Assembly: GCF_018873765.1 (NCBI RefSeq)
Contig: NC_057916.1
Location: forward strand, 13,575,501 to 13,639,500
Reading direction: 5' to 3'
DNA length: 64,000 nt
Origin: Telopea speciosissima
Lineage: Eukaryota > Streptophyta > Magnoliopsida > Proteales > Proteaceae
In this document: positions 54,501 through 63,092 of the stretch, piece after piece
How the letters are laid out: each line of letters opens with the position of its first letter
How positions within the stretch are numbered: the first letter of the stretch is position 1
Made by a program: the position numbers and the translations under genes
The notes under the pieces: model-generated
Database searches by the model: none
Seen by the model: the letters and a program-made list of their open reading frames with translations, nothing else
Told to the model about the DNA's origin: nothing

Positions 54501-56810
54501 TCCCACGATTCACTTAGAGTGGCAAAGTATTTTCCATCTCCTCGCCAGGAAACAGAAATTTCAAACGGATATATAGTAGAACCAGTTGCATCACCTGAAT
54601 TTGTAATAGTCACAAGATCAAAAGGGAAACTCAATAAGTTCACAAGGATGGGAAGAATGTTGGCATATTGTATCTTTCCAAATGCCCCAAATTTTGTCCT
54701 GGTGAGGTAAAACATGGTCACCTAGGTGATAGTCTAACACACGGACACCTTGGTGATGACTGGGAATGTGGTCATGATGGTTTTGGGGAATACTAATGTG
54801 TCTACAAATGTGAATGTTGAAATATTCCCACAAGCTCATGTTGAACATCATTGGCTTCATCAAGCATCTAGCAAGGGTCTAAAGGAGAAATCAAGCATAT
54901 TTGAAGAGCAAGTTAAAGCCTTGGTCACATCTTAGAAGCTTCACCAAGCCACGGAAATTCAAGAGTTGACGGATTCCATGACTTGGCACAAGCTACGAGC
55001 AATCAAAGGATTATAGTGATTCAGATCAAGCTTCAAGAAGCATAGGATTAAGATTAGGGTCTTACTTGTAAATTTTCATGTAATCCTAAGTAATGATTCC
55101 AGCAGCCTAGAAGCCCTTAGAATTGTATATTTAATCACCCCAAATACTAAGGAAGTCAACCAAATTCATTGGAGACAAGCTGACAAACTTTAATGACTAA
55201 TCAGAGAGGGTGGCCATCCAGCTGTAAGAAGCAGTCATCAGCAACTTGGCCGAGCTAGCCTTAGCAAATTTCTGAGGGCAATCAACCAGAAGGAACTGAT
55301 AGTCAACCGGATATCAGATGCATCAGTAAACCTTCTAGAGAGCATCATATATCAGAAATCTGCAGACAGACAACTGGTCGATTGAGCCGTTAGGCTAAAG
55401 GAGTCGTTGGGCTCTAATGGATAGTCATAATGGTCGACTGGACCATTAGGCGGTCAACCATCTGAAGCTCAACAGTCACAAATGGCTAGTTTTTTTGACT
55501 GTCATGAATTTAACTATAAATGAGGGCTTCATAGCCTTCATCATTTCTCTCAACCAAACCATTCAAGTCATTTACTCATGCACTAATTTAGCATTATATT
55601 GAAGGAATCAAGTTAGGAGCTTTTTTTGGTATATCCGCCCTAGTTAGAGGGTTTGCTTTGAGCTTCATTTTGTATACCAGCCTATTGTAGAGGCATTAAT
55701 TTAAGTTTGCAAAAACTCTCTCTTCTAAAAAGTTCGAGAGAGAAAGTTTCTCCACAACGGGAAAGGGTTTAGTTGCTACCTTGGAAGCAACTAGGTCGTT
55801 TCCTACCTCGGAACAGGAGTGTGTAAAGGTTTGATTGGCACCTGGAAGCCAATTGTGATAGTTGAAAGCCAAGGGTGAGGAGCGTTTGGCAGTGGACGTA
55901 GGCAAGAGGCCGAATCAATATAAAAGTCTTGTCTCCCCTTATATTTGTTGCACACATACCCATTAGCATCCCTCCTCAAATTGAGCATAAAGTTTTTATT
56001 CACCCCCCTCTTGGTTGCACTTTTGGTCCACAAAGAAACCATTCCATTTCTCCCTCATTTACATTGCTTCAGTGGGATCTGTCATGACCCATAATTGGAT
56101 GGGTTCCATTTGGGAGATCCTACACATCTGACAGGGCATAGCCAACCAAGTGAAATGCACTTATTGTTTTGCCAAAATATTTTAAAATCTAATAACAGGT
56201 AGGTCCCACTAAGAGAATATCACAAAATGAATTTTGGCTATTTCCACTTTGTATGATCCATTAAAAAAAATGGTTTCAATCCCAGATGTGGATTTTTTTA
56301 ATAAATAAATCCCGATGTGACAGTTTTAGTGTAGAGGAGTAAGGTACTTAGTTTTCCATAGGCTCACACCCGAGTATGCCTCTATTAAAATAGAAAATAC
56401 AACTTAAATTAAAGACCATGCTCTGCATGCATATATGAATATGAAGGAATAGAGAATCAGGGATAGAAGTCCTTACGTACGTCAACATCTGTCGGTTGAT
56501 TGTCAATCATAATCTCATACAACAAATCCCAATCATGAGTCATAACCAGTATCTTCCCAAAACCAGTTACTATAGCAATAAGAGCTCCATCTGGACTAGG
56601 AGCAATACATTTGACACCACCCTCCACCCGACCAACAACTTCAGTGGCACTCCCATCCCCAGCATGCAGCATCAGATAACCATTAGAAGTTCCAACTAGC
56701 AGAGCCTCTTTCTCCATTAGATAATCCAAAGCAGTAATACTATCCCCAGGTTCCAGATCCACAGGGTCATTTTCCATAGGTAACAGATTCTTGTTCCATA
56801 GCCTTCCCTT
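42549..56810 (-). CDS. ELP1: Elongator complex protein 1 (ELP1), partial; last four exons, 1283 residues
   Basis: Scaffold subunit of Elongator (IKI3 family; ELO2 in Arabidopsis), which modifies wobble uridines of tRNAs and aids transcription elongation. Minus-strand exons: 56810-56477, 54594-51492, 43079-42981, 42864-42549. They total 3852 bases, GT-AG and in phase. The first visible exon starts in phase after TTTACCAG and reads [20 protein letters not shown], then [19 protein letters not shown]. The 3.1-kb exon holds the WD40-type propellers ([50 protein letters not shown]) and the alpha-solenoid ([50 protein letters not shown]). The small exon carries the basic, putative tRNA-binding stretch [17 protein letters not shown]. 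About 70 N-terminal residues of the family are absent and should lie in an exon beyond 64000. No internal stop or frameshift is seen. Confidence 0.93.
43628..43867 (-). pseudogene. LINE RNase H-like fragment in ELP1 intron
   Basis: The minus-strand frame [20 protein letters not shown], then [20 protein letters not shown] matches the RVT_3 RNase H-like domain of plant L1 elements (AEA.A.R..L..A, followed by a D..VL motif). It sits immediately before the Copia 5' LTR. No poly(A) or target duplication was found. Confidence 0.6.
43889..44203 (+). repeat. 5' LTR of the Copia element
   Basis: 315 bases, TGTTAGTGTGTCTCGG to TTATTTCA, directly before the primer site. Homologous to 50535-50869. Confidence 0.88.
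44043..44636 (+). repeat. 297-bp tandem duplication over LTR end, primer site and leader
   Basis: Copies 44043-44339 and 44340-44636 are nearly identical (a few substitutions). Each contains the LTR 3' part, a primer site TGGTATCCGAGC (44204-44215 and about 44501-44512) and the first leader bases. The element therefore has two primer sites. Confidence 0.9.
45385..45960 (+). pseudogene. Copia gag (rearranged)
   Basis: Starts [20 protein letters not shown] then [20 protein letters not shown], the N-terminal Copia gag signature with the conserved W. The frame is interrupted where an inverted copy of later gag sequence replaces it (about 45589-45672). It resumes with [36 protein letters not shown] and [20 protein letters not shown], the UBN2/gag core. 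A stop follows at 45963. Confidence 0.85.
45589..45832. repeat. Inverted repeat inside gag
   Basis: The left arm 45589-45672 is the reverse complement of the right arm 45757-45832 (CTGCTGAAGTTTCAATCG versus CGATTGAAACTTCAGCAG, and so on to CTCCTCTGTCATG / CATGACAGAGGAG). The arms are about 80 bases with an 84-base spacer. The left arm has a few extra bases (GTAAGACC). Confidence 0.92.
46097..46138 (+). pseudogene. Copia CCHC zinc knuckle
   Basis: [14 protein letters not shown], a perfect CX2CX4HX4C nucleic-acid-binding knuckle at the end of gag. Confidence 0.88.
46341..47111. mobile_element. MULE-type MITE nested in the Copia element
   Basis: 771 bases with inverted ends ATAGTTCAAAAACTCATCGAG / AAGGTTTTGAACTATG. 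They are flanked by TTCCTCATC (46332-46340) and TCCCTCATC (47112-47120), a 9-bp duplication with one change. Internal GAGATCTCGGTCGAAAATC and CTCGCCAAGATTTCGG words match the style of the MITE at 11128-11808. It separates gag from protease of the host Copia. Confidence 0.85.
47112..47451 (+). pseudogene. Copia protease region
   Basis: Reads [20 protein letters not shown] near 47182, corresponding to the WIIDSGAT.HMT protease motif. The catalytic Asp-Ser-Gly has become Asp-Leu-Gly through TCA to TTA. It continues with [20 protein letters not shown], the usual segment before the gag-pre-integrase domain. A stop follows at 47449. Confidence 0.85.
47520..48434 (+). pseudogene. Copia integrase (disrupted)
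   Basis: Zinc-binding N-terminus [13 protein letters not shown] with [18 protein letters not shown] (HHCC), then LVHSDVWDP (first catalytic Asp region). The frame stops at 47755 and shifts. Later come [20 protein letters not shown] (about 47998-48057), the catalytic Glu motif, and the downstream [19 protein letters not shown]. Several frameshifts make it inactive. Confidence 0.85.
48439..48672 (-). mobile_element. Reversed solo LTR nested in the Copia pol
   Basis: 234 bases bounded by TG...CA (TGTAGAAAACCTAGG to ATATCTCAACA) and flanked by the perfect 5-bp repeat GATTC (48434-48438 and 48673-48677). Read on the minus strand it begins TGTTGAGATATTTGAGATAT and has a pyrimidine-rich part (TCTTCTTCCATCTTCTC) as in Copia LTRs. 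No internal sequence remains, so it arose by LTR-LTR recombination. Confidence 0.85.
49300..49846 (+). pseudogene. Copia reverse transcriptase (disrupted)
   Basis: Fragments in order are a degenerate DVKNAFL-like site (about 49315-49340), [29 protein letters not shown], and [15 protein letters not shown] with the catalytic YVDD at 49571-49582. Then come [17 protein letters not shown] and [20 protein letters not shown]. Two or more frame changes separate them. Confidence 0.88.
49816..50481 (+). pseudogene. Copia RNase H (long open frame)
   Basis: About 215 residues open in one frame: [60 protein letters not shown] (catalytic Asp), [18 protein letters not shown] (catalytic Glu), [20 protein letters not shown] (third Asp) and [11 protein letters not shown]. 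The usual D-WAG motif reads DADRAG. It is the best-preserved Copia domain here. Confidence 0.88.
50524..50534 (+). other. Polypurine tract of the Copia element
   Basis: TTGAGGGGGAG directly before the 3' LTR. Confidence 0.8.
50535..50869 (+). repeat. 3' LTR of the Copia element
   Basis: 335 bases, TGTTAAGAGTGTGTCTCGG to TTATTTAACA. It matches the 5' LTR with scattered differences and a short extra piece (ATTAGTAGACTAACT at about 50709). Confidence 0.85.
54720..56046 (+). mobile_element. Probable solo or truncated Copia-type LTR in an ELP1 intron
   Basis: The right end reads TTCACCCCCCTCTTGGTTGC then ACTTTTGGTCCACA, a sequence usual at the U5/leader junction of plant Copia elements. Upstream are Glu/Gly-codon-like GC-rich repeats (GTTGCTACCTTGGAAGCAAC), a TATA-like ACTATAAATGAGGG at about 55511, and TTGTAATCC-like words. 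I could not fix its left end, pair it with a second LTR or find a target duplication, so both limits are approximate. Confidence 0.4.
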
Positions 56811-57109
56811 CTGGTAAAGGTAGCAAACAACATTAAAAGGGAAAGGTTTGAAAAGGGAAGAGGTCGTTCATTCAAAACAGAAAAATACAAGACATATGAT
56901 CACAAATACAAACATTGCAATACTAAATTCTCGGAATTATACTGAGGTTTTCTTCTTAAGGTTTAAAATCTTGGCCAAGCCAAATGCAAGCGATCTCAGT
57001 TTCATCATGGATGATGGAACCATACAATTAACTAATTGATGCAGAATTGTCTAAGCGCTTAGACACCCCTCCAGCGCCTTGGGTCGCTTTGCCGCCTTGA
57101 CAACTATGA

Positions 57110-57394
57110 TTGGGCCATTGCATACAAGCTAGATTTGCCCAAGGAATCACACATTCATCCTGTGTTCCATGTACCTCTGCTGAAGTAAAAAAATGGGTGA
57201 AGGTATTCTAGTCCAGAGTATACTTCCAACGGTTCAATAAGAGGATGAAACTCTCTGTCCTAAGCCACAAGCAGTTCTTGATCACAGAATGCACAAGCGA
57301 GAAACAAATACTCATTCACTGGCAAGGGATGTTGCCACAGAAGCAATGAAGGAAGATTTCAAGGACAAGACCAAACTTTTAAGGGGGGAGGAGA
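57110..57394 (+). pseudogene. Gypsy integrase C-terminal relic and polypurine tract
   Basis: The frame at about 57119 reads AYKLDLPKESHIHPVFHVPL then LK, the conserved 'Y.L.LP....IHPVFHVS.LK' end of Gypsy polyproteins. After several stops comes a stretch resembling the usual tail ending, and then the purine tract AAGGGGGGAGGAGA (57381-57394). It is on the plus strand, antisense to ELP1. Confidence 0.72.
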
Positions 57395-58140
57395 TGTTAC
57401 ATGTTGTATTTTAAATGTCTTAAAATGAATTTAAAGATACAAAACAGTTCCTGCCTTGTTTTGGTTTCAATCCCCCACAAGGTGCATGCATCTTTTCGTT
57501 GACATGCATTTTTCTGTCCTCGGTCAATATGACCATTTTGTTACCGTTGGGAGGAGCCAGTCGACCGGCTTGCCTAAGCAGTCAACCAGCCATGGCCAGA
57601 GCCACGACCAAGTTATGAAAAATTATGGCAGGAATCACATCCCTTGGGGTATTTTGGATAGGAATGTCCAAGGTACACCTTCCTTCTATAAATAAAAATT
57701 TGGCTGTGAGAGACATCTTTTGAAATTCCCTCTTGCTCTCTCTTCCTTTAATCAAGTGTTTGCTTTGCCATTTTGCTTTCTTTTAAAAGACTTCCTTTTG
57801 TTCTATCGAGCACTACTCTGTGTGTTCCAACATGGCCCAATAGTTGAGTACAAGTGTACAACAACTATTGGTAGGGCCTACTTGGGCTGTTGTATAGTGG
57901 AGGTCGATTTGTAAGAACCCGGTATATACCAATAAGGGGCAATTACGATCTTAAGGAGAGTGACCGGTGGCACACATCAGCCCCCTCATCAATCTAATGC
58001 TGTTGAAATATTATGACAGCAGTGTACAAGTGATGGTCTGATAAAGTTTGCTGACAAAACTTCGCTACCGTTCTTAGTCCTTTCAAGTGAAGTGTTGAAG
58101 CCATTAAGTTTGATATCTCATTATTTGATTTCTGTTACCA
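57395..58140 (+). repeat. Putative 3' LTR of the Gypsy relic
   Basis: Starts TGTTACATGTTG immediately after the purine tract. Contains a TATA-like TTCTATAAATAAAAATTTGG at about 57682. The end is a guess at CTGTTACCA. The partner LTR is not in the window. Confidence 0.45.
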
Positions 58141-58218
58141 CACACGTCTGATGGAAGAAGTCTATTTCTTTTACTTTTGTATGTTTTATTTAATGAAGGA
58201 GTCTAAGAATAAAATGGG

Positions 58219-58642
58219 TGAAGGCAATCCTAGGGTTCGAAGACCCTATTTGGAAAGGATGGGATCGATGAGGAAGAGGAGGGAGAAGAGAGAGAATCTC
58301 GCAACCAACAATCACATCACACCCACAGTGAGCAAACTCAATAAATTTTCTATTTCAAATCTGAATTTGTCGTTGATTACATGTAGAGATACAAAGAGAA
58401 GAAATAAAACAAACAAGACTCCTATTCCAACTCTAAAACTAAAATAGAATGGAACTCTACCACAACGTAGTCTACCAAAGTAAAACAAAAGAATACAAGA
58501 TAAATCTAAATGAATAAATAAACTAAACCAGCCCCTATTAGACTAGAAACCCAGGTTGGCCTAGTTCTGTCTGGGCACAGGACGGGGCTTGGGTTTTCAA
58601 ACTCAATCGTACCGGTACAACCACTCTAGTGACACTGCATCA
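58219..58642 (-). repeat. 3' LTR of copy B
   Basis: 424 bases. On the minus strand it starts TGATGCAGTGTCACTAGAG and ends GGATTGCCTTCA. Homologous to 60568-60983. Confidence 0.82.
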
Positions 58643-58784
58643 ATTCTTCTCCTCTAAAAATAACTTGACTCCGTCGAGTTAGGACAAAGACCAAAGAAAC
58701 CATCTGAGTCAACATGCTGAAGGAGAAATGATCTAGCTGCCTACCGAACCTTGATCACCAGAAGGTCTATAGGTGGACTGAACT

Positions 58785-58994
58785 TCATCTCGAGTCCACT
58801 GTGTTTGAATGAATAAGTGTAATCATAACCACAAGTCCACAATGTTGTACCCTCTTATCAAACAACCACGGTTGCTCAAGGAGGCTGTGACACACCTTCA
58901 AAGGTAGGAAGTCACATTGCATAGTATCAATCAACCCACCAATAGAGTACGTGAGCAAACACCGATCGTTGATCTTAAGATTTGTGTTATTCAC
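58785..58994 (-). pseudogene. Retropepsin-like remnant of copy B
   Basis: MNNTNLKINDRCLLTYSIGG, LIDTMQCDFLPLKVCHSLL, EQPWLFDKRVQHCG: residue-for-residue alignment with the copy A protease at 9385-9545 over about 55 residues, with roughly two-thirds identity. Confidence 0.82.
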
Positions 58995-59353
58995 CCAAGC
59001 AACCTTGTAGGGGTTAGGATGCGGCTATGTCTTCAACCGAGCTTGCAAACAGCGTTTTCTGAAACAACATTGATACAACTACCATTGTCAACTACCATAG
59101 TGTATGAACTACCATAGTGTATAGACTGTCGTTGTATCTCACTCTAGTCTGGAAAATACCATTTCGACATAATCATCCTTATCAAAAATTATGAGTGTAG
59201 CCAAAAGTGGATCGAGAACGTAACACTGTTATGGCTCTCTATCACCATCATTGTTGTTGACTTACACTAGATTCACGATCACGCTCTAACTCTAAAAGTA
59301 CTATCTTGTTCCTCCGTTGCTTTTCCGATGTAGTAGCCATGAGTTCTTCATTA

Positions 59354-60530
59354 TCAGTAAAGTGACCAGACAATAAGGACACTTACCAAAAAAATGCCTG
59401 TATCTCTTCCATGTGAAACATTGTATCTCTCCCTTGGCTTTGAAGGTCTGTCAGAACCACGCCGAGGTGGAGAATAAGGACAATTTGGCCTTAAAGATGC
59501 CATAAATAACCCGCTAACCTGTGGCTTATTGAATGACTTTCCTTGGGGAGAATATTGTTGCTGACCGGATCTATCACCCTTAGACAAAGTATCTGTAAAA
59601 GTCTTTCGAGTGTACAACTGCTTCAGACTTTCTTCTACATAATATGCCACCTATACAACGTCCTCCATCGTAAGCAGTCAATTTGATGCTAGTGCAGCAT
59701 TGGTCTGAGGGTGCAATCCATTATGGAATTGTGCCACCAATACCTCCTCATCCCACTCAAAATCAGATCAAGTGGCTAAATAGTAAAATCTGGCCACATA
59801 CTCCTCAACTCCCATGCTTCCCTATCTCAGTTGTGCAAACTTGAGGTGCATGCGGTGCCTATAGTCAATAGGCAGAAATCTCTAGTTCATGACTTCGCTC
59901 ATCTCAGCCCAAGTGGTGACTAACCCGATGCCTCGAATCTGATTCCGTTGTTGGCGTGTGATCCACCAAACTCGAGTCGTGCCCTTTAGCTTAGCCTCTG
60001 CAAATAGAATCTTTTTGACTTCAATCAACCCATTCCATCTGGAAAATATCTCCAAACTATGAACCCAGTCAAGATATTACTCTAGATTGTTATTCCCATA
60101 AAAATCAAGGACGTCCAACTTCTCTCCTCTTTCAGATCCATAAAGAGGACCATCATATCGACCAACTCCATATTGGTGATGGTGTATGATATGGTGGTAG
60201 TGGTGGAGGTGGGTAATGTGGCGGCAGTGGTGGTGGTGGTGGTGATGGTGGGTAATATGGTGGTGGTGATGGTGGGTAATGTGGCGCTGGTGTAACATGA
60301 GACGGGCCCTGTAACACAAAGTCGGAAGAATCCCTAGACTACATAAGACTCTTCCCTTTGTCTGAAGCCACCAGTAGATCAATGGAAGCTTGAATATATG
60401 CCATTATAGCTTGGAGGGAACTGACAGTTGTGCTGAGGGTATCAACACAATCTGTGAGGATGGCAAACTCTGTCCTGCTTTCATCTCTATAGGAATTAAG
60501 TTGTTGGAGAATCTCACTATTGGCCACCAT
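59354..60530 (-). pseudogene. Gypsy-like gag of copy B (disrupted)
   Basis: Starts MVANSEILQQLNSYRDESRT at 60530 with VDTLSTTVSSLQAIMAYIQA (coiled coil), matching copy A. After a frame change come a His-rich low-complexity insert from CAT/CAC repeats (60180-60290) and VLDFYGNNNLE. Further down are scrambled pieces equivalent to YVAKLYYFA and LRNGLHP (about 59690-59830) and a basic tail RPNCPYSPPRRGSDRPSK. Many stops. Confidence 0.78.
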
Positions 60531-60567
60531 GGTTAGGATATGAAGGAAATTAAGTTCTGATACTACA

Positions 60568-60983
60568 TTTACGACGATTCCAGGGTTCAGAAACCCTATT
60601 CTGAATCACTGATGGGAAGGATGGGATTGATAAGGCAGAGGAAGCAGAAGAAAGAGAATCTCACAGTCAACAATCACGCCACATCCACGGTGAGCAAACT
60701 CAGTAAACTTTCTATTTTAAATCTAAAATCTGCAGCTGATTACACGTAGAGATATAAAGAGAAGAAACAACACGAACAAGACTCTTTTTCCAACTCTAAA
60801 ATTAAAATAGAATGGAATTCTACCACTACGTGTAGCCTACCCAAAGTAAAACAAAAGATTACAACATAAGTCTAAATAAATAAATAAACCAGAAATCCAG
60901 GTTGGGCTAGTTACGCCTGGGCTTGGGTCTCCAAAATCCAAACCCAGTTGTGTTGGTCCTACCACTCTAGTGCCACTGGATCA
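60568..60983 (-). repeat. 5' LTR of copy B
   Basis: About 416 bases. On the minus strand it starts TGATCCAGTGGCACTAGAG. Its inner end is set from the primer site and the other LTR and is uncertain by a few bases. Confidence 0.78.
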
Positions 60984-61044
60984 ATGGGTCTTTGGGTTGC
61001 CTGTGTTTGCAGGGGTAATTATTGGTGAGTTTGCATGGGTAAAG

Positions 61045-62357
61045 TGATGCAGAATGATCACCAAATAGGGCTTATTTCTTTAGAAATAGGCCTAGGGTTG
61101 GGTTATATACATGTTGGGCCTTTGTTCCCAAGGGTTTTTTATGTATTAGGCCACTTTAATGAGCCTAAACTAGGGGCATATAGGTTGCATACGGGATTAG
61201 CCCAATACTTAGTTTATTTTCCTATTTTTAGATTGAACCGGTTTAGAATTGGTTGCATCCAATTGGTTCAATTGGTCTAATTTAAGTGAAGTGATCCTAT
61301 TGGCTAAGAGGTTCTTATATCCTATTGGCTAGTAGGGAATCTTCTTTATTTTAAGTAGTTTAAGTTGTTTTTAAGTCATTAGGACTCTATTTTGAGTCTA
61401 TTTTAGTTTCCTAATCGGTTTAAGTTATCTAATAGGTTAGGGATTGGGTTAGGCCTTTCCTTTTTAGAGTAGAAGTCTATTTTGAGTCTTTTATATAAGG
61501 TTGTAAGGGGCAAAGCCTGGAACACGAATTTGATTAATGAAAAGCTTTTTGTTTCTGCCATAGTTGCTGCCCCTGCTCGTTGAGTGTGCATCCTTGTGGT
61601 TCTATCAAGGTGGAAAGGGGACTGGTGGAATCCGGTTGACTCCTTACGCCGTGACGTACCTGGGAGGATCTTCTTTCTTCGAAGGTGGCTTCATCCTTCA
61701 ACCATTCAACTATTGTTAGAGGATTCGAGAGTGAGTTTGAATTTATTATTTTCTGTTTATCCTTTCTTCCCTTCCCCAATCAATTCCTTTTCTCTTCTGT
61801 CCCTATTTTCATAAACCCTAGAAGACTCTAAACTCTGATTCAGATCTGCTCCTCCATTGGAATCTGATCAGATTTGGACCATAACTTCCCCTCATCACCA
61901 TCTCCACTCGACCCTAGCTGCTGCCCATTCTGTCCATCCAAACCCTAAGATCCCTCTTCTCCATTGACCCTAAAAACCCTAATTTTCTCTTGGGACACAT
62001 TCAGCCATCGAAACCTTCCATATTGCAACCGAATCTTCCCCTAGCCCCTCTAACGTCGACCTTAACCCCTGCCCCTAAATCCTACTTTAAACCATAATTT
62101 TAGTTGTTTTCCTCATTACAAAACCCGAAACCCTAACCCTAAATCTGCAGAATTTTGAAACCTAACCAAATCCAGATATTTTTATATCATAATGACCCTC
62201 TAAACCTGCGATTAAAACCCTATAAACCCCATTCCCAAATTCTCATCCTAAACCCTAATTTTGCCCTAAAACAGCCCCTAATCAGCCCTAAACAGCAGGC
62301 TTACCAGCTTGGTTCTACTTGGTTCCTAGTGGGATTAATTCCTATTCTAGGACTACA
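61045..62357 (+). repeat. 5' LTR of the LARD-like element
   Basis: About 1.31 kb, TGATGCAGAATGATCACC to GGACTACA. Includes TTATATAAGGTTGTAAGG (61490), a good TATA box for LTR transcription. The end was judged from the primer site. Confidence 0.8.
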
Positions 62358-62375
62358 TTATTTTAGTATCGAGCC

Positions 62376-63080
62376 ATGGAACAGCATGGTAATCAAGTAG
62401 TAAGTCCATCAGGAGATCCTATGGCTGCTATGTTGGAATTGTTCCGAGAAATTTCTGCTGAACAAGGGCTGCATATGAAGCCATCCTGGATAGGTTGCAC
62501 GATTGGGAGAACAAAGAGTAACCCCGCCAAAGATTACGGGGATAGACTCGGAGGTTCCAGAGAAGACACAGACGGTATAGAGAACACATATTTTCATTGC
62601 CAAAGGAAGTTGAAAATAAATCGAAGTGGGATAATTGTGATGAAAAGAAAGAGACAGCCCCTATAGCTTCAAAGATGGACAGTCAACATATAGAAGACCC
62701 TATGAAGTGGGCAATGTCGAAGAAATCAAGGAAGACAAAGCGGAAACAGCAAAAGATGAAGAGGTGGTTGAGAATACTCCACGGGAAGGCAAGGACCTTC
62801 AAAATGCTGTTCTTGAAGAGGTGAAGCTTGTGTCTCATGCATTAGATGAGAAGGTTGCTACGCCGAAGACTCTATGGACGAGACATTGACGATTCTTCTG
62901 ATTGAAGCGAACACATAGAGTTTGTTCGCCACCATGGTTCTTGAAGAGAAAGCTCCACGCCTTGGAGATTTTATCCCCAATGTTTCGCTTCACCGAATTT
63001 CGTTTGGGGATGGTCAAAGTTCATTGGTCACATGTTGATTCCCCCTCATCACTACAAAATTCGAGGACGAATTTTTTCAA
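62376..63080 (+). pseudogene. Gag/pol-end remnants of the LARD-like element
   Basis: MEQHGNQVVSPSGDPMAAML then ELFREISAEQGLHM resembles the extreme N-terminus of some Gypsy gag proteins. The rest is Lys/Glu-rich and frame-shifted. The segment 62935-63080 reads EKAPRLGDFIPNVSLHRISF and TTKFEDEFFQVGE, resembling a Gypsy polyprotein tail. The intervening pol has been deleted. Confidence 0.6.
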
Positions 63081-63092
63081 GTTGGGGAGAGT

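Larger units (their letters stand above)
58219..60983 (-). mobile_element. Gag-protease-only LTR retrotransposon (TR-GAG type), copy B
   Basis: 2765 bases on the minus strand, flanked by the perfect 5-bp duplication ATGGG (58214-58218 and 60984-60988). LTRs are about 58219-58642 (3') and 60568-60983 (5'). The purine tract AGAGGAGAAGAAT precedes the 3' LTR, and a decayed primer site TAGTATCAGAAC follows the 5' LTR. Coding remains are gag and retropepsin only, the same set and order as copy A at 5797-10127, with no pol domain. The LTRs of A and B share little beyond the first bases, so they are distinct subfamilies with a related coding core. Stops throughout make it inactive. Confidence 0.87.

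Noticed and set aside
54168-54710. 180-residue plus-strand frame opposite ELP1
   Set aside because: Antisense shadow of the ELP1 exon.
54595-54721. N-terminal 42 residues of the 1084-residue minus-strand frame as ELP1 coding sequence
   Set aside because: They are upstream of a good acceptor (AAATTCAG at 54595-54602), do not resemble ELP1, and the phase-1 junction with the exon ending at 56477 restores the conserved sequence.
56457-56777. Internal ATG ([11 protein letters not shown]) as the ELP1 start codon
   Set aside because: The frame stays open upstream to a pyrimidine-rich acceptor and family members have about 70 more residues. Kept as an alternative in the findings.
57046-57102. Short segment TTGTCTAAGCGCTTAGACAC to CGCCTTGACAAC as a MITE
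   Set aside because: The words resemble ends of plant MULE MITEs, but the piece is too short and no target duplication was visible, so no element was called.
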